Positions 19,163-27,916 of a stretch of 64,000 nucleotides of DNA are shown piece by piece. Both the position numbers and the translations under genes were made by a program. The DNA is from Sphingosinicella sp. CPCC 101087. Lineage in GTDB: Bacteria > Pseudomonadota > Alphaproteobacteria > Sphingomonadales > Sphingomonadaceae. Below the pieces are notes generated by a model, which made no database searches, had not been told where the DNA came from, and saw only the letters and a program-made list of their open reading frames with translations. Each line of letters begins with the position of its first letter. The first letter of the stretch is position 1. The DNA is taken from NCBI RefSeq assembly GCF_004151485.1, contig NZ_SBFF01000006.1:124001-188000 (forward strand), given 5' to 3'.

Positions 19163-19281
19163 CGCCGATCGAATGGGGCATGGGCCGCGTCGAGTCCAGC
19201 CGCAGCCGGCCCCAACTCGGGGCCCGCGAACGTGGCGGCTCTAGGAAAAGGCGGCCGGACCCACTATCTCACGCCCCGCTC

Positions 19282-20616
19282 ATGGAAATCACTCTCCCCT
19301 CGCCGCCCAAGGTCGGGATGGTCTCGCTCGGCTGTCCGAAAGCCCTGGTCGATTCCGAACGCATCCTCACCAAGCTGAGGAGCGACGGCTATGCTCTGTC
19401 TCCCGATTATGCGGGCGCGGACGTCGTGCTGGTGAACACCTGCGGCTTCCTGGATTCGGCCAAGGAGGAGAGCCTCGCGGCGATCGGGGAAGCCATCGCC
19501 GAGAACGGCCGAGTCATCGTCACCGGCTGCATGGGCAAAGAGGCCGATCTGATCCGCGAGCGCTTCCCCGACGTGCTCGCCATCACCGGCGCCGCTCGCT
19601 ATGAGGAGGTCGTCGGCGCCGTCCATGTCGCCGCTCCGGTCCCGCCATCGGCCTATCTCAACCTGGTTCCGGAGGCGGGCCTGAAGCTGACGCCTCGCCA
19701 CTATTCCTATCTGAAGATTTCGGAAGGCTGCAATCACCGTTGCGCCTTCTGCATCATCCCGTCGCTTCGCGGTGACCTGGTGAGCCGCCGCCCGGACGCG
19801 ATCCTTCGCGAGGCGGAGAAGCTGGTCGCCGCCGGCACGCGCGAGCTGCTGGTGATCAGCCAGGATACTTCGGCCTACGGGGTCGATCTCAGGCACGCGG
19901 CCTGGCCGTGGAAGAGCGGCGAGGTGCGGGCGCACATGACCGATCTCGCCCGTGAGCTCGGCCGCCTCGGCGCCTGGGTGCGGCTGCACTACGTCTATCC
20001 CTATCCGCACGTCGACAAGGTGATCCCGCTGATGGCGGAGGGCCTGATCCTCCCCTATCTCGACATTCCCTTTCAGCATGCCAGCCCCAGGGTGCTGAAG
20101 GCGATGAAACGGCCCGCCAACGAGGTGAAGGTGCTCGAGCGGATCCGCGGCTGGCGTGAAACCTGCCCGGACATCGCGATCCGCTCGACCTTCATCGTCG
20201 GCTTCCCCGGCGAGACGGACGAGGATTTCGACTATCTCCTCCAATGGCTCGACGAAGCACGGCTGGACCGCGTGGGCGCGTTCAAGTTCGAGCCGGTGAA
20301 GGGGGCGGTCGCCAACGGGCTCCCGGGGGCCGTTCCCGAAGCGGTGAAGGAGGAACGCTACGCCCGGTTCATGGCCAGGGCTGCAGAGATCTCCGCGGCC
20401 AAGCTCCAGGCGAAGATCGGCCGGACGATCGACGTGATCGTCGATGTGGTTGATGAGGAAGGCGGCGCGACAGGACGTTCGAAGGCGGACGCTCCGGAAA
20501 TCGACGGCCAGGTCTTCCTTCGCGACGTCCACGGCGCCTCGGCTGGCGACATCCTCTCCGTCGAGGTCGAGGATGCCGACGAGCACGACCTTTACGGCGT
20601 GCCGGTCGAACGCTGA
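19282..20616 (+). CDS. rimO: 30S ribosomal protein S12 methylthiotransferase
   Basis: A 444-residue radical-SAM enzyme that adds a methylthio group to Asp88 (E. coli numbering) of ribosomal protein S12. The N-terminal cluster cysteines lie in [25 protein letters not shown] and [11 protein letters not shown]; the radical-SAM motif is [15 protein letters not shown]; the C-terminal TRAM domain ends with [12 protein letters not shown]. The start at 19282 ([18 protein letters not shown]) is preferred to longer in-frame starts that overlap the divergent acylase gene. Confidence 0.95.
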   Translation: MEITLPSPPKVGMVSLGCPKALVDSERILTKLRSDGYALSPDYAGADVVLVNTCGFLDSAKEESLAAIGEAIAENGRVIVTGCMGKEADLIRERFPDVLAITGAARYEEVVGAVHVAAPVPPSAYLNLVPEAGLKLTPRHYSYLKISEGCNHRCAFCIIPSLRGDLVSRRPDAILREAEKLVAAGTRELLVISQDTSAYGVDLRHAAWPWKSGEVRAHMTDLARELGRLGAWVRLHYVYPYPHVDKVIPLMAEGLILPYLDIPFQHASPRVLKAMKRPANEVKVLERIRGWRETCPDIAIRSTFIVGFPGETDEDFDYLLQWLDEARLDRVGAFKFEPVKGAVANGLPGAVPEAVKEERYARFMARAAEISAAKLQAKIGRTIDVIVDVVDEEGGATGRSKADAPEIDGQVFLRDVHGASAGDILSVEVEDADEHDLYGVPVER

Positions 20617-20639
20617 CCCGGCAGCGCCAAAGCTGTTCG

Positions 20640-20908
20640 GCGCTTTCCCCATGTGCAGGGCCGCGGTGATTCCGTTCGCCCGCATGACTGTCAGCTCGTC
20701 GCGCGAATCCGCACGCACATGCATGTTGGGAAGCCCCGGCAGCCGATAGGCCGTGCCGTTTCCGTCGATCGTCACCGCCCTTTGGGGCGCAGCGATCCGC
20801 TGACCGATCGCCTTGATTCCCGGTCCTGCACGAGCCACGCCTCGATCAAGAAGCCCATCGAGCGTGGACCCGCAGAAAGTTGAGGAGAAGGACGAAGATC
20901 CGATGCAT
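20640..20908 (-). pseudogene. Relic of an amidohydrolase gene (N-terminal fragment)
   Basis: On the minus strand an ATG at 20908, with a purine-rich ribosome-binding site, opens a signal-peptide-like stretch (MHRIFVLLLNFL) that soon stops. In another frame the next 230 bases encode a typical amidohydrolase N-terminus: IKAIGQRIAAP, then VTIDGNGTAYRLPGLPNMHV, then DELTVMRANGITAALHMG. In live enzymes the PGL-D-MHVH box binds metal; here it reads PGLPNMHVRA, so one His is lost. The fragment ends against rimO, which runs the other way. This is most simply a truncated, frameshifted gene left after a rearrangement. Confidence 0.55.
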
Positions 20909-20943
20909 TTGAACCCCCCTCCCCCTTCCGGTAGTGGGCCAGC

Positions 20944-22332
20944 ATGACAGACGTCGCTAGCCTGCTCCAGCCCGACCGCGGCCAGCCCGCGACTCCGCTC
21001 CACCTCGTCGACAAAAGGGGCTTCGGCGGCTGGATCCAGAGCCAGCCCGAGCGGGCGCGGCAGGCGGCGCAAGCCCAAGGTTTCAAGGGCGAGGGATTTC
21101 AGCTCGCCATATTGCCTGAACCGCGCGACGGGTGGTCGGCAGCACTGGGCGTGGCCAATGTCGACGAACTCAGCCCCTGGTGCCTGGCTCGGGCAGCCGA
21201 AAGCCTGCCGGAGGGAATTTATCGCGTGGAGGGCCGCAGCCCAGGCCCGGCGACATTGGGCTGGCTGCTCGGCCAGTACCGGTTCGACCGCTATCGGGAG
21301 AAGAAAGAGCGCAAGGGACCGCGATTGCTCCTCAGCGACGAGCCGGGCCGGATCGAGGAGAACATACTGATCGCCGAAGCGACCTGCCTGGTCCGCGACC
21401 TCGTCAACACGCCGGCGGGCGACCTCGGTCCCGCCGAACTTCAGGCGGCGATCGAGAGCGTCGCCGACGAGTGCGGCGCGAAGTTGCGCGTCACCATGGG
21501 CGAGGCGCTCGAAACGGCCTTCCCGATGGTCGCCGCGGTCGGCCGCGCTGCGGCATCCGATCGCGCGCCGCGTCTGATCGAGCTCGAATGGGGCGACCAG
21601 CGCCATCCCGGTCTGGCGCTGGTCGGCAAAGGCGTCTGCTTCGATTCCGGCGGGCTGGACATCAAACCCTCCGCCGGCATGCGCCTGATGAAGAAGGACA
21701 TGGGCGGAGCCGCGCATGCGCTTGCTCTCGCTCGCCTGGTGATGAAGGCCAACCTTCCGGTCAGGTTGCACCTGGTGGTCCCGGCAGTGGAGAATGCCAT
21801 CTCCGGAGCGGCGTTCCGGCCGGGCGACATATTGAGGAGCCGCAAGGGCCTGACGGTCGAGGTCGGCAATACCGACGCGGAAGGCCGGCTTATCCTCGCC
21901 GATGCGCTGACGCTGGCCTCCGAGGGGACGCCCGAGCTGATCGTGGAGTTCGCGACGCTCACCGGTGCAGCGAGGGTGGCGCTCGGGCCCGATTTGCCGG
22001 CTTTGTTCGCCAATGACGACGCGCTGGCCCAGGGACTGCTGGAGGGAGGAAGTCAGGTTTCCGATCCGCTTTGGCGGATGCCGCTCTGGAAGCCCTATGA
22101 CGAGATGCTCGCCTCGGACGTCGCGGATCTCGGGAACGTCTCGGAGACTCCCTTCGCCGGGGCCGTGACCGCCGCCTTGTTCCTTCAAAGATTCGTGCCC
22201 GAAAATTTGCCCTTCGCCCATTTCGATACCTTTGCCTGGCGGCCTTCCGCCAAGCCAGGGCGGCCCAAAGGAGGCGATGCCGTTGGACTGCGCGCGGCCT
22301 GGCAGCATTTGCGGCAACGCTATCGGCGATAG
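20944..22332 (+). CDS. Leucyl aminopeptidase family protein (M17)
   Basis: A 462-residue metalloaminopeptidase that removes N-terminal residues from peptides in the cytoplasm. The C-terminal catalytic domain holds LVGKGVCFDSGGLDIKPS, MKKDMGGAAHALALA and the signature NTDAEGRLILADAL, which provide the two-metal ligands. The N-terminal domain is shorter and less conserved than in PepA. The ATG at 20944 is the start that gives the usual family length. It is followed by the MarR and NlpC/P60-like genes in the same direction. Confidence 0.92.
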   Translation: MTDVASLLQPDRGQPATPLHLVDKRGFGGWIQSQPERARQAAQAQGFKGEGFQLAILPEPRDGWSAALGVANVDELSPWCLARAAESLPEGIYRVEGRSPGPATLGWLLGQYRFDRYREKKERKGPRLLLSDEPGRIEENILIAEATCLVRDLVNTPAGDLGPAELQAAIESVADECGAKLRVTMGEALETAFPMVAAVGRAAASDRAPRLIELEWGDQRHPGLALVGKGVCFDSGGLDIKPSAGMRLMKKDMGGAAHALALARLVMKANLPVRLHLVVPAVENAISGAAFRPGDILRSRKGLTVEVGNTDAEGRLILADALTLASEGTPELIVEFATLTGAARVALGPDLPALFANDDALAQGLLEGGSQVSDPLWRMPLWKPYDEMLASDVADLGNVSETPFAGAVTAALFLQRFVPENLPFAHFDTFAWRPSAKPGRPKGGDAVGLRAAWQHLRQRYRR

Positions 22333-22477
22333 AGGGGGGGCGTGAACCGTCAGGACCGTGCCTGAACCGGCTTGATGCTGATTTTTCGCGGAAATCCAAT
22401 CAGTCGGGAAACGAAACGGGTGCTTGCTGGTTTAAGGGCCGTAACGTCGAACCCTCGAGCGATTCGGAGCAGGTGCC

Positions 22478-22846
22478 GTGGCGGATCAACCGCTCAGAAG
22501 CTGGATGCATACGCTGATTAACTATGTCAGGTCCGGCCAGCCCGATCTTACTAACCGGCAGATGGCGCTCATGTTGCTGGTCTATTTGACTCCGGGCCCG
22601 CACACGGTGCGGGGCTTGGCTCACGTCCTTGGGGTCTCGAAACCGGTAATAACACGCGCCTTGAACACGCTCGGCTCGCTCGGCTATCTGCGGCGCGTCC
22701 GCGACGAGACCGACCGCCGCAACGTCTTCGTCGCCAGGACCAGCACTGGGCAGGAATTTCTTGACGGTTTTGAACGCAACCTTGAGCAGGACGGCTCCAG
22801 CCGCAAGGCTGCCCGGGAACGGGGACTCATCCTCCAGCACGGCTGA
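22478..22846 (+). CDS. MarR-type winged-helix regulator
   Basis: A 122-residue DNA-binding protein with a winged helix: the segment DLTNRQMALMLLVYL, the recognition region HTVRGLAHVLGVSKPVITRAL, and the wing GYLRRVRDETDRRNVFVART. It begins with GTG at 22478. It is shorter than usual MarR proteins and lacks a long N-terminal dimerisation helix. It sits directly before the NlpC/P60-like gene and may be translated with it. Target genes and ligand are unknown. Confidence 0.8.
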   Translation: MADQPLRSWMHTLINYVRSGQPDLTNRQMALMLLVYLTPGPHTVRGLAHVLGVSKPVITRALNTLGSLGYLRRVRDETDRRNVFVARTSTGQEFLDGFERNLEQDGSSRKAARERGLILQHG

Positions 22847-22856
22847 CGGGTTCCGG

Positions 22857-23681
22857 TTGACCGGTCCATCACTGCCGCTCGATTCCCGCATCCATGCCTT
22901 CAGGCACGATCTGGCGGATATCGCCCTGGCGGGGCGGATCATCGCTTCTCATTATGCGCGTCCCCTGACGCGCAGTTGCGGCGCCCACTCCACCTACGTT
23001 CGGCGCGATCCCGATCCGGACGCCGAAGCGGTTTCCGAGCTCCTGCCGGGCGAGCCCTTCGCCGTCCTCGAATATGCCGCGGGCTGGGCCTGGGGCTATT
23101 GCGGTGCGGATCATATCGTCGGCTATGTCGAGGCAATCGGGCTGACCGATCCACTCGCGGCCACGCACATCGTGTGCGAGCGGTGCGCGCCGGTCGCCGC
23201 GGACGACCAGATCACTTCGCCCCTGCTCGCCACCCTGCCGATGGGGGCGCGGCTTCATGGCGAGGAGCATGGCGCCTGCCTCACCACCGAATATGGCTGC
23301 GTTTCGCTGAGCCACCTGCGACGGGTCGACGAGCATGATAGCGACCCCGTCACCGTCGCCGAGCGGCTGATCGGCGCACCGTTCCTCCCGGGCGGCCGCA
23401 GCCATTACGGGATCGACGGCGCCGGTCTCGTCCAGTTGTGCCTCGGCCTGTGCGGCTTCGCCGCGCCGCGCCTGCCCGAGCAGATGCGCGCGCTCGGCGG
23501 CCCGCTGCCGCAATCGGCGCCGCTGCGCCGCGGCGACCTCGTCCTGTTCGACCACCATGCCGGGCTGATGATCGACGACCTGCTGATGATCCATGCCAGC
23601 CCCCACGCCGGTAAGGTCACCGTCGATCCGGTCGCGATGGTCGAGGGTCCGGGATTGGAGCGCCGGCGACTGCCAATCTAG
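22857..23681 (+). CDS. NlpC/P60-like protein with SH3 domains, catalytic Cys missing
   Basis: About 274 residues with the layout of NlpC/P60 cell-wall endopeptidases: bacterial SH3-like segments (GEPFAVLEYAAGWAWGYC and a second near LATLPMGARL), then a C-terminal NlpC/P60 domain with FLPGGRSHYGIDGAGLVQ and later GDLVLFDHHAGLMIDD. In active enzymes the motif is D-C-S-G-L; here it is D-G-A-G-L (around 23,410-23,430), so the nucleophile is gone while the His region remains. It may bind rather than cut peptidoglycan. The start is uncertain: TTG at 22857 avoids the overlap with the MarR gene; an in-frame ATG at 22761 would overlap it by 86 bases. Confidence 0.75.
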   Translation: MTGPSLPLDSRIHAFRHDLADIALAGRIIASHYARPLTRSCGAHSTYVRRDPDPDAEAVSELLPGEPFAVLEYAAGWAWGYCGADHIVGYVEAIGLTDPLAATHIVCERCAPVAADDQITSPLLATLPMGARLHGEEHGACLTTEYGCVSLSHLRRVDEHDSDPVTVAERLIGAPFLPGGRSHYGIDGAGLVQLCLGLCGFAAPRLPEQMRALGGPLPQSAPLRRGDLVLFDHHAGLMIDDLLMIHASPHAGKVTVDPVAMVEGPGLERRRLPI

Positions 23682-24010
23682 CGGTCGCGGCCAGCGCATC
23701 TCTCGTCCCGCGGCTTCGAGCGCTTCGGTCGACCGCTGCCGATGACAGCGCGTCCGGCGGCGACATTGCAATACGGAGCCGAAACAGTCAGTCTCGTTCT
23801 CGAGCAGCGCGGGCGTTCAGCGGCTCGGTGTGGTCGTGCTGATCGTCGCTGTCCTGCTGGTGTGGGTTGCCTCGACGGCACGAAGGCGCAAGTGGCTGCG
23901 CTGAAGCATGTCACGTCGGGCGCACGCGCCCGAAAAACTGGAAAAGTCTCGCTCGAGAGATCCGGGAGCCTGCTCCGATCCGACCCGATCGGATCATGCT
24001 CTGGTCTGCC
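23682..24010. other. Intergenic region, possible remnant of a small membrane protein
   Basis: About 330 bases without a convincing gene. A 28-codon frame ending at 23904 encodes a hydrophobic helix followed by a basic tail (VVVLIVAVLLVWVASTARRR), but no start codon with a ribosome-binding site was found in frame. It may be a decayed small membrane protein. The 3' end of mltG lies immediately beyond. Confidence 0.3.
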
Positions 24011-24979
24011 CTACATCTCGCCTCGGGCCCGGCGTAGCGCATACCAACGCTCCACATTGGCGCGGTGCTGCTCATAGGTCTCCGCGAAGATGTGGCCTCC
24101 GGTCCCGTCGGCAACGAAGAATAACGCCCGCGTCGGCGCGGGGTCGAGAACAGCCGCGATAGATTCGCGGCCGGGATTGGCGATCGGTCCGTCCGGGAGG
24201 CCCGCCCGCGCGTAGGTGTTGTAGCCGTTATCGTCGCGCAGCTCCGACTGGAGGATGCGCCGGCCGAGCGGCCGCCCGCGCGTGATGGGGTAGATGACCG
24301 TTGGATCGGCATCGAGCTTCATGCCCGCCTTCAGTCGATTGGTGTAGACGCCCGCAACCATCCGCCGTTCAGACGGCTTGGCGGTTTCCTTCTCGACGAT
24401 CGATGCGAGAATGATCGCTTCGCGCGGCGTGGACACGGCAATCCCTGGTCGGCGGCGTGCCCACAGGCGCGCCAGCTCAGCGCGCATGGCGGCCTGCATC
24501 CTGCCCAGGACGGCCGAGCGGGTCTCGCCGCGCTGATAGGTGTAGCTGTCCGGCAGGACAGAGCCCTCCTCCGGCAACGGGACGGCGCCTGTCAGATAGG
24601 GGACGCGCATCAGACGCTCGCGGACCAGCACCGACGGCATGCCCTCGGGAATGGTAACGAGCCGCTGCACGGGCCGACCGTGCTGCAGGAGGTTCAAAAT
24701 GCCGTCGGCGCTCAGCCCCTCTGGGATCAGGAACTCGCCCGCCTGGACCGGATCGGACGAGCCGAAGAAGCGCGCGAAGGCGCGGAACGTCCGCGCATCG
24801 CCGCGGATCACCTCCGCCTGCTCAAGCTGATCGGCCACGCGCGCGAGGCTCGAACCCTGCTCGACGATGATCGTCTTCGTTTCGGTCGCCGGACCGGGTC
24901 CCGCCCAGAGCAGCCAGAAGGCCATGCCGGCAGCGATGAGCGCCAGCGCCGGAACGAGCAGCAGGAACAGGCGCTTCAT
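24011..24979 (-). CDS. mltG: Endolytic transglycosylase MltG
   Basis: A 322-residue inner-membrane enzyme that cuts nascent glycan strands inside the chain and so helps end glycan elongation. It has one N-terminal membrane helix (LFLLLVPALALIAAGMAFWLLW), a LysM-like region (IIVEQGSSLARVADQLEQA), and the YceG catalytic domain with ILASIVEKET, whose Glu is the catalytic residue, then GMKLDADPTVIYPI and NTYARAGLPDGPIANPG. It follows fabF by 16 bases, a linkage common in Proteobacteria, and is probably part of the fab operon. Confidence 0.95.
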   Translation of the reverse strand: MKRLFLLLVPALALIAAGMAFWLLWAGPGPATETKTIIVEQGSSLARVADQLEQAEVIRGDARTFRAFARFFGSSDPVQAGEFLIPEGLSADGILNLLQHGRPVQRLVTIPEGMPSVLVRERLMRVPYLTGAVPLPEEGSVLPDSYTYQRGETRSAVLGRMQAAMRAELARLWARRRPGIAVSTPREAIILASIVEKETAKPSERRMVAGVYTNRLKAGMKLDADPTVIYPITRGRPLGRRILQSELRDDNGYNTYARAGLPDGPIANPGRESIAAVLDPAPTRALFFVADGTGGHIFAETYEQHRANVERWYALRRARGEM

Positions 24980-24995
24980 GGCTTGGCTAAATGTC

Positions 24996-26255
24996 TCAGA
25001 CTGCCTTCATCACCAAGCTGGCATTGGTGCCGCCGAAGCCGAAGCTGTTGTTGATGACGGCGCGAACCTTGCGCTCCTTGGCATGATGGGGGACCAGATC
25101 GACGCCCGCCGTGCCCTCGCTCGGATTGTCGAGGTTGAGGGTGGGCGGAACGACCTGGTCACGCAGGGCGAGAATGCAGAAAATTGCTTCGACGGCTCCC
25201 GCGCCGCCAAGCAAGTGACCGATCGCCGACTTGGTCGAGCTCATCGAGACCTGACTGATGGCTTGGCCGAACAGTCGCCGTACGGCCCCGAGTTCGAGCT
25301 CGTCTCCGAGCGGAGTCGAAGTGCCGTGCGCGTTGATATAGTCGATGTCGACCGGATCCATGCCGGCACGCTTCAGGGCCATCTCCATCGCCCGATAGCC
25401 GCCCGAACCTTCGGGGTGGGGCGCCGTGACGTGATAGGCATCGCCGGAAAGGCCATAGCCGACGACCTCGGCATAGATCTTCGCCCCGCGCGCCTTTGCG
25501 CGCTCATATTCCTCGAGCACGACCACGCCCGAGCCTTCGCCCATCACGAAGCCGTCGCGATCGGCGTCATAGGGACGGCTCGCCCGCTCCGGCTCGTCGT
25601 TAAAGGCGGTCGAAAGCGCCCGAGCCTGGGCGAAGCCGGCGATTCCGATCGGGCAGATGGCAGCCTCCGAGCCGCCAGCGAGCATGACGTCGGCATCGTC
25701 CATCGCGATCATCCGCGCCGCATCACCGATCGAATGGGCGCCGGTCGAGCAGGCGGTGACGACCGCGTGATTCGGCCCCATCAGACCATATTTGATCGAG
25801 ACCTGACCTGAGATGAGATTGATCAGGCGCCCATGGACGAAATGCGGGCTGACCCGGCGCGGCCCCTTCTCGTGCAGGACCAGGGACTCCGATTCGATTC
25901 CGGGCAGGCCGCCAATGCCCGACCCGATCGAGACGCCGGCCCGATAGCGCTCGGCCTCGATCATGTCGACGAGGCCTGAATCCTCGAGGGCCTGTCCGGC
26001 CGCATCAATGCCGTAAACGATGAACGGATCGACCTGGCGCTGGACCTTGTGGTCGACCCTTTTGTTCGGATCGAACCCCATTTCGTGACCGGGCGGCTTC
26101 AGCTCGCACGCAATCTTGCAGGCATAATCTGCGGGGTCGAACTTGGTAATGCGGCCCGCTCCGCTCTTGGAGGCGAGAATGTTCTTCCAGCTGGTTTCGA
26201 CGTCTCCGCCGACGGGCGTCACCAGGCCCAGACCAGTCACCACGACACGGCGCAT
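24996..26255 (-). CDS. fabF: Beta-ketoacyl-ACP synthase II
   Basis: A 419-residue condensing enzyme that extends acyl-ACP by two carbons with malonyl-ACP in fatty-acid synthesis. The Cys-His-His triad is seen in VVTACSTGAHSIGD, INAHGTSTPLGD and SAIGHLLGGAGAVE. The N-terminus MRRVVVTGLGLVTPVG and C-terminal NNSFGFGGTNASLV are standard. It lies downstream of acpP with about 216 bases between, which contain a hairpin (26278-26311) whose T-run faces the plus strand. The order fabD-fabG-acpP-fabF-mltG is a conserved fatty-acid cluster; fabH and plsX are not here. Confidence 0.97.
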   Translation of the reverse strand: MRRVVVTGLGLVTPVGGDVETSWKNILASKSGAGRITKFDPADYACKIACELKPPGHEMGFDPNKRVDHKVQRQVDPFIVYGIDAAGQALEDSGLVDMIEAERYRAGVSIGSGIGGLPGIESESLVLHEKGPRRVSPHFVHGRLINLISGQVSIKYGLMGPNHAVVTACSTGAHSIGDAARMIAMDDADVMLAGGSEAAICPIGIAGFAQARALSTAFNDEPERASRPYDADRDGFVMGEGSGVVVLEEYERAKARGAKIYAEVVGYGLSGDAYHVTAPHPEGSGGYRAMEMALKRAGMDPVDIDYINAHGTSTPLGDELELGAVRRLFGQAISQVSMSSTKSAIGHLLGGAGAVEAIFCILALRDQVVPPTLNLDNPSEGTAGVDLVPHHAKERKVRAVINNSFGFGGTNASLVMKAV

Positions 26256-26471
26256 GCGTGCTTCTCCTCAACGGCGAACGGCCCCCCACCTAGGGCGGAG
26301 GGCCGTTTTTTCAACTTAGGCCAATTCCCGGCGGACAGAATCCAGCACAGTTCGGCGAACGGCGCGGATTCGATGTTTGTCGCGCTCCCTGACGCAAAAC
26401 CGGTTCCCACTTTTGCGTGGAGCGCTCCAGTCGGCTCCCGCGCCGCCAGGCGTTCGGGCGGTCCTCCTGCC

Positions 26472-26708
26472 TCAGGCCTTGTTCTGCTCGATATAGTCGA
26501 TTGCGTCCTTGACGGTCGTGATCTTCTCGGCGGCATCGTCCGGGATCTCGACCCCGAATTCTTCCTCGAAAGCCATCACCAGTTCGACGATGTCGAGGCT
26601 GTCGGCGCCGAGATCGTCGATGAAGCTCGCTTCCTCGGTGACCTTGTCGCCTTCGACACCAAGGTGCTCGACGACGATCTTCTTCACGCGTTCGGCGGTC
26701 TCGCTCAT
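26472..26708 (-). CDS. acpP: Acyl carrier protein
   Basis: A 78-residue acidic protein that carries growing acyl chains on a phosphopantetheine arm. The arm is attached to the serine of [15 protein letters not shown]. The preceding [17 protein letters not shown] and following [18 protein letters not shown] are typical of AcpP. It is flanked by fabG upstream and fabF downstream, all leftward. Confidence 0.97.
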   Translation of the reverse strand: MSETAERVKKIVVEHLGVEGDKVTEEASFIDDLGADSLDIVELVMAFEEEFGVEIPDDAAEKITTVKDAIDYIEQNKA

Positions 26709-27046
26709 AGTCTACCTTTCCCTAGAGGCTTTGTCTTGTTGTCGTTCGCCCTAGCCGCTCCCACCCGGCGCTGGCAAGGGCCCGGGGCCTCGCATCACCG
26801 GCCCCCGAACTACCTCCCCAACTCCGCGGCGCCGTCGTCTTGCACGGAGGCCGCCGGCACTCCACGCACGCCGATCCGGCCGATACTCATCAGCTTCTCG
26901 CGGTCGGCAAAACGACGTCCGGAAACCTGGAGCCGCTGCAAGGGCACCCACCGACGAATGTCATGCCCTCCGGCGGACCGTCGCTGCTCCGGAACATGGT
27001 AGACCTTGGTCGGATGCTCCGTGTGTCTTCCCTCCACGCATCGCGC
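26709..27046. other. Intergenic region between fabG and acpP
   Basis: About 340 bases without a clear gene. A leftward open frame (26810-27037, 75 codons) has no family signature or strong ribosome-binding site and may be chance in GC-rich DNA. The region probably holds a separate acpP promoter, but I see no definite motif. Confidence 0.35.
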
Positions 27047-27784
27047 TCAGATCATCGCCATGCCGCCATTGATGTGCAAGGTCTGCCCGGTCACGTAGCC
27101 GGCTTCGCGGCTGGCGAGGTAAACGCAGGCGGCAGCGACATCGTCACCTTCGCCGAGCTTGCCGGCAGGTATTCGACCGAGCAAGGCATCCTTCTGCGTG
27201 TCCGGCAGCACGTCCGTCATGGCCGAGCGGATGAAGCCGGGGGCGACGCAGTTCACCGTAATCCCCCGGCTCGCCACTTCCTGGGCGAGCGCCTTGGACA
27301 TGCCGACCAACCCGGCCTTGGAAGCCGCGTAATTGGCTTGGCCCGGATTGCCGGTGGCGCCGACAACGGAGGTGATCGAGACGATCCGGCCGAAGCGGGC
27401 GCGCATCATCGGCTTAAGCGCCGATCGGGCGAGACGGAAGGCGGCCTCGAGATTGATCCGAATAACGTCGGACCATTCCTCGTCCTTCATCCGCATCGCG
27501 AGATTGTCGCGCGTGACGCCCGCATTGTTGACCAGGATGTCGAGCCGGCCGAGCCCTTCCACCGCCTGCGGCACCAGCGCATCGACGGCTGCTGCGTCGG
27601 CAAGGTTGCACGGCAACGCGACATGATCGCCGCCGAGATCGGCCCGGAAGGCCTCGAGCTTGTCCGCATTGGATCCCGAAACCGCCAGCCGCGCCCCCTG
27701 CCCCGCCAGCGTCCTGGCGATGGCCGACCCGATTCCGCCAGAGGCCCCAGTCACGAGAGCGGTCATTCCCGAAAGATCGAACAT
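27047..27784 (-). CDS. fabG: 3-oxoacyl-ACP reductase
   Basis: A 245-residue short-chain dehydrogenase that reduces 3-oxoacyl-ACP with NADPH. The cofactor motif is TGASGGIGSAIA, NNAG follows in LVNNAGVTRDNL, and the catalytic Ser-Tyr-Lys lie in SITSVVGATGNPGQANYAASKAG-type context (Ser, then YAASK). The C-terminal YVTGQTLHINGGMAMI is diagnostic. The start at 27784 follows GGGAGA; longer in-frame starts add an unconserved tail. It lies between fabD and acpP. Confidence 0.95.
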   Translation of the reverse strand: MFDLSGMTALVTGASGGIGSAIARTLAGQGARLAVSGSNADKLEAFRADLGGDHVALPCNLADAAAVDALVPQAVEGLGRLDILVNNAGVTRDNLAMRMKDEEWSDVIRINLEAAFRLARSALKPMMRARFGRIVSITSVVGATGNPGQANYAASKAGLVGMSKALAQEVASRGITVNCVAPGFIRSAMTDVLPDTQKDALLGRIPAGKLGEGDDVAAACVYLASREAGYVTGQTLHINGGMAMI

Positions 27785-27916
27785 ATATGTCTCCCAACTA
27801 GGCGGTGCGGATAGGCCCGAGCTCGCCCGTCGCCCCTGTCCGTCGCTCGAGCCGCGACCCAAGGCTTTCGTAGGGGCACCCTGTGTTGGCCGCGGCAACG
27901 CCCGGCCCCGCGTGAA

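Noticed and set aside
19264-22317. Leftward open frame of about 1000 codons across rimO and the aminopeptidase gene
   Set aside because: Most of it is antisense to two well-supported genes. Only its middle part (20640-20870) encodes a meaningful amidohydrolase fragment, which I list as a pseudogene.
23770-23904. Hydrophobic mini-frame ending in a basic tail
   Set aside because: No start codon with a ribosome-binding site in frame; kept only as a possible remnant.
26278-26311. Hairpin ACGGCCC...GGGCCGT followed by a T-run between acpP and fabF
   Set aside because: The T-run is on the plus strand, but the genes are leftward, so it is not a terminator for acpP. No plus-strand gene ends here, so I do not call it a terminator.
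26810-27037. 75-codon leftward frame between fabG and acpP
   Set aside because: No family signature and no good ribosome-binding site; probably chance.
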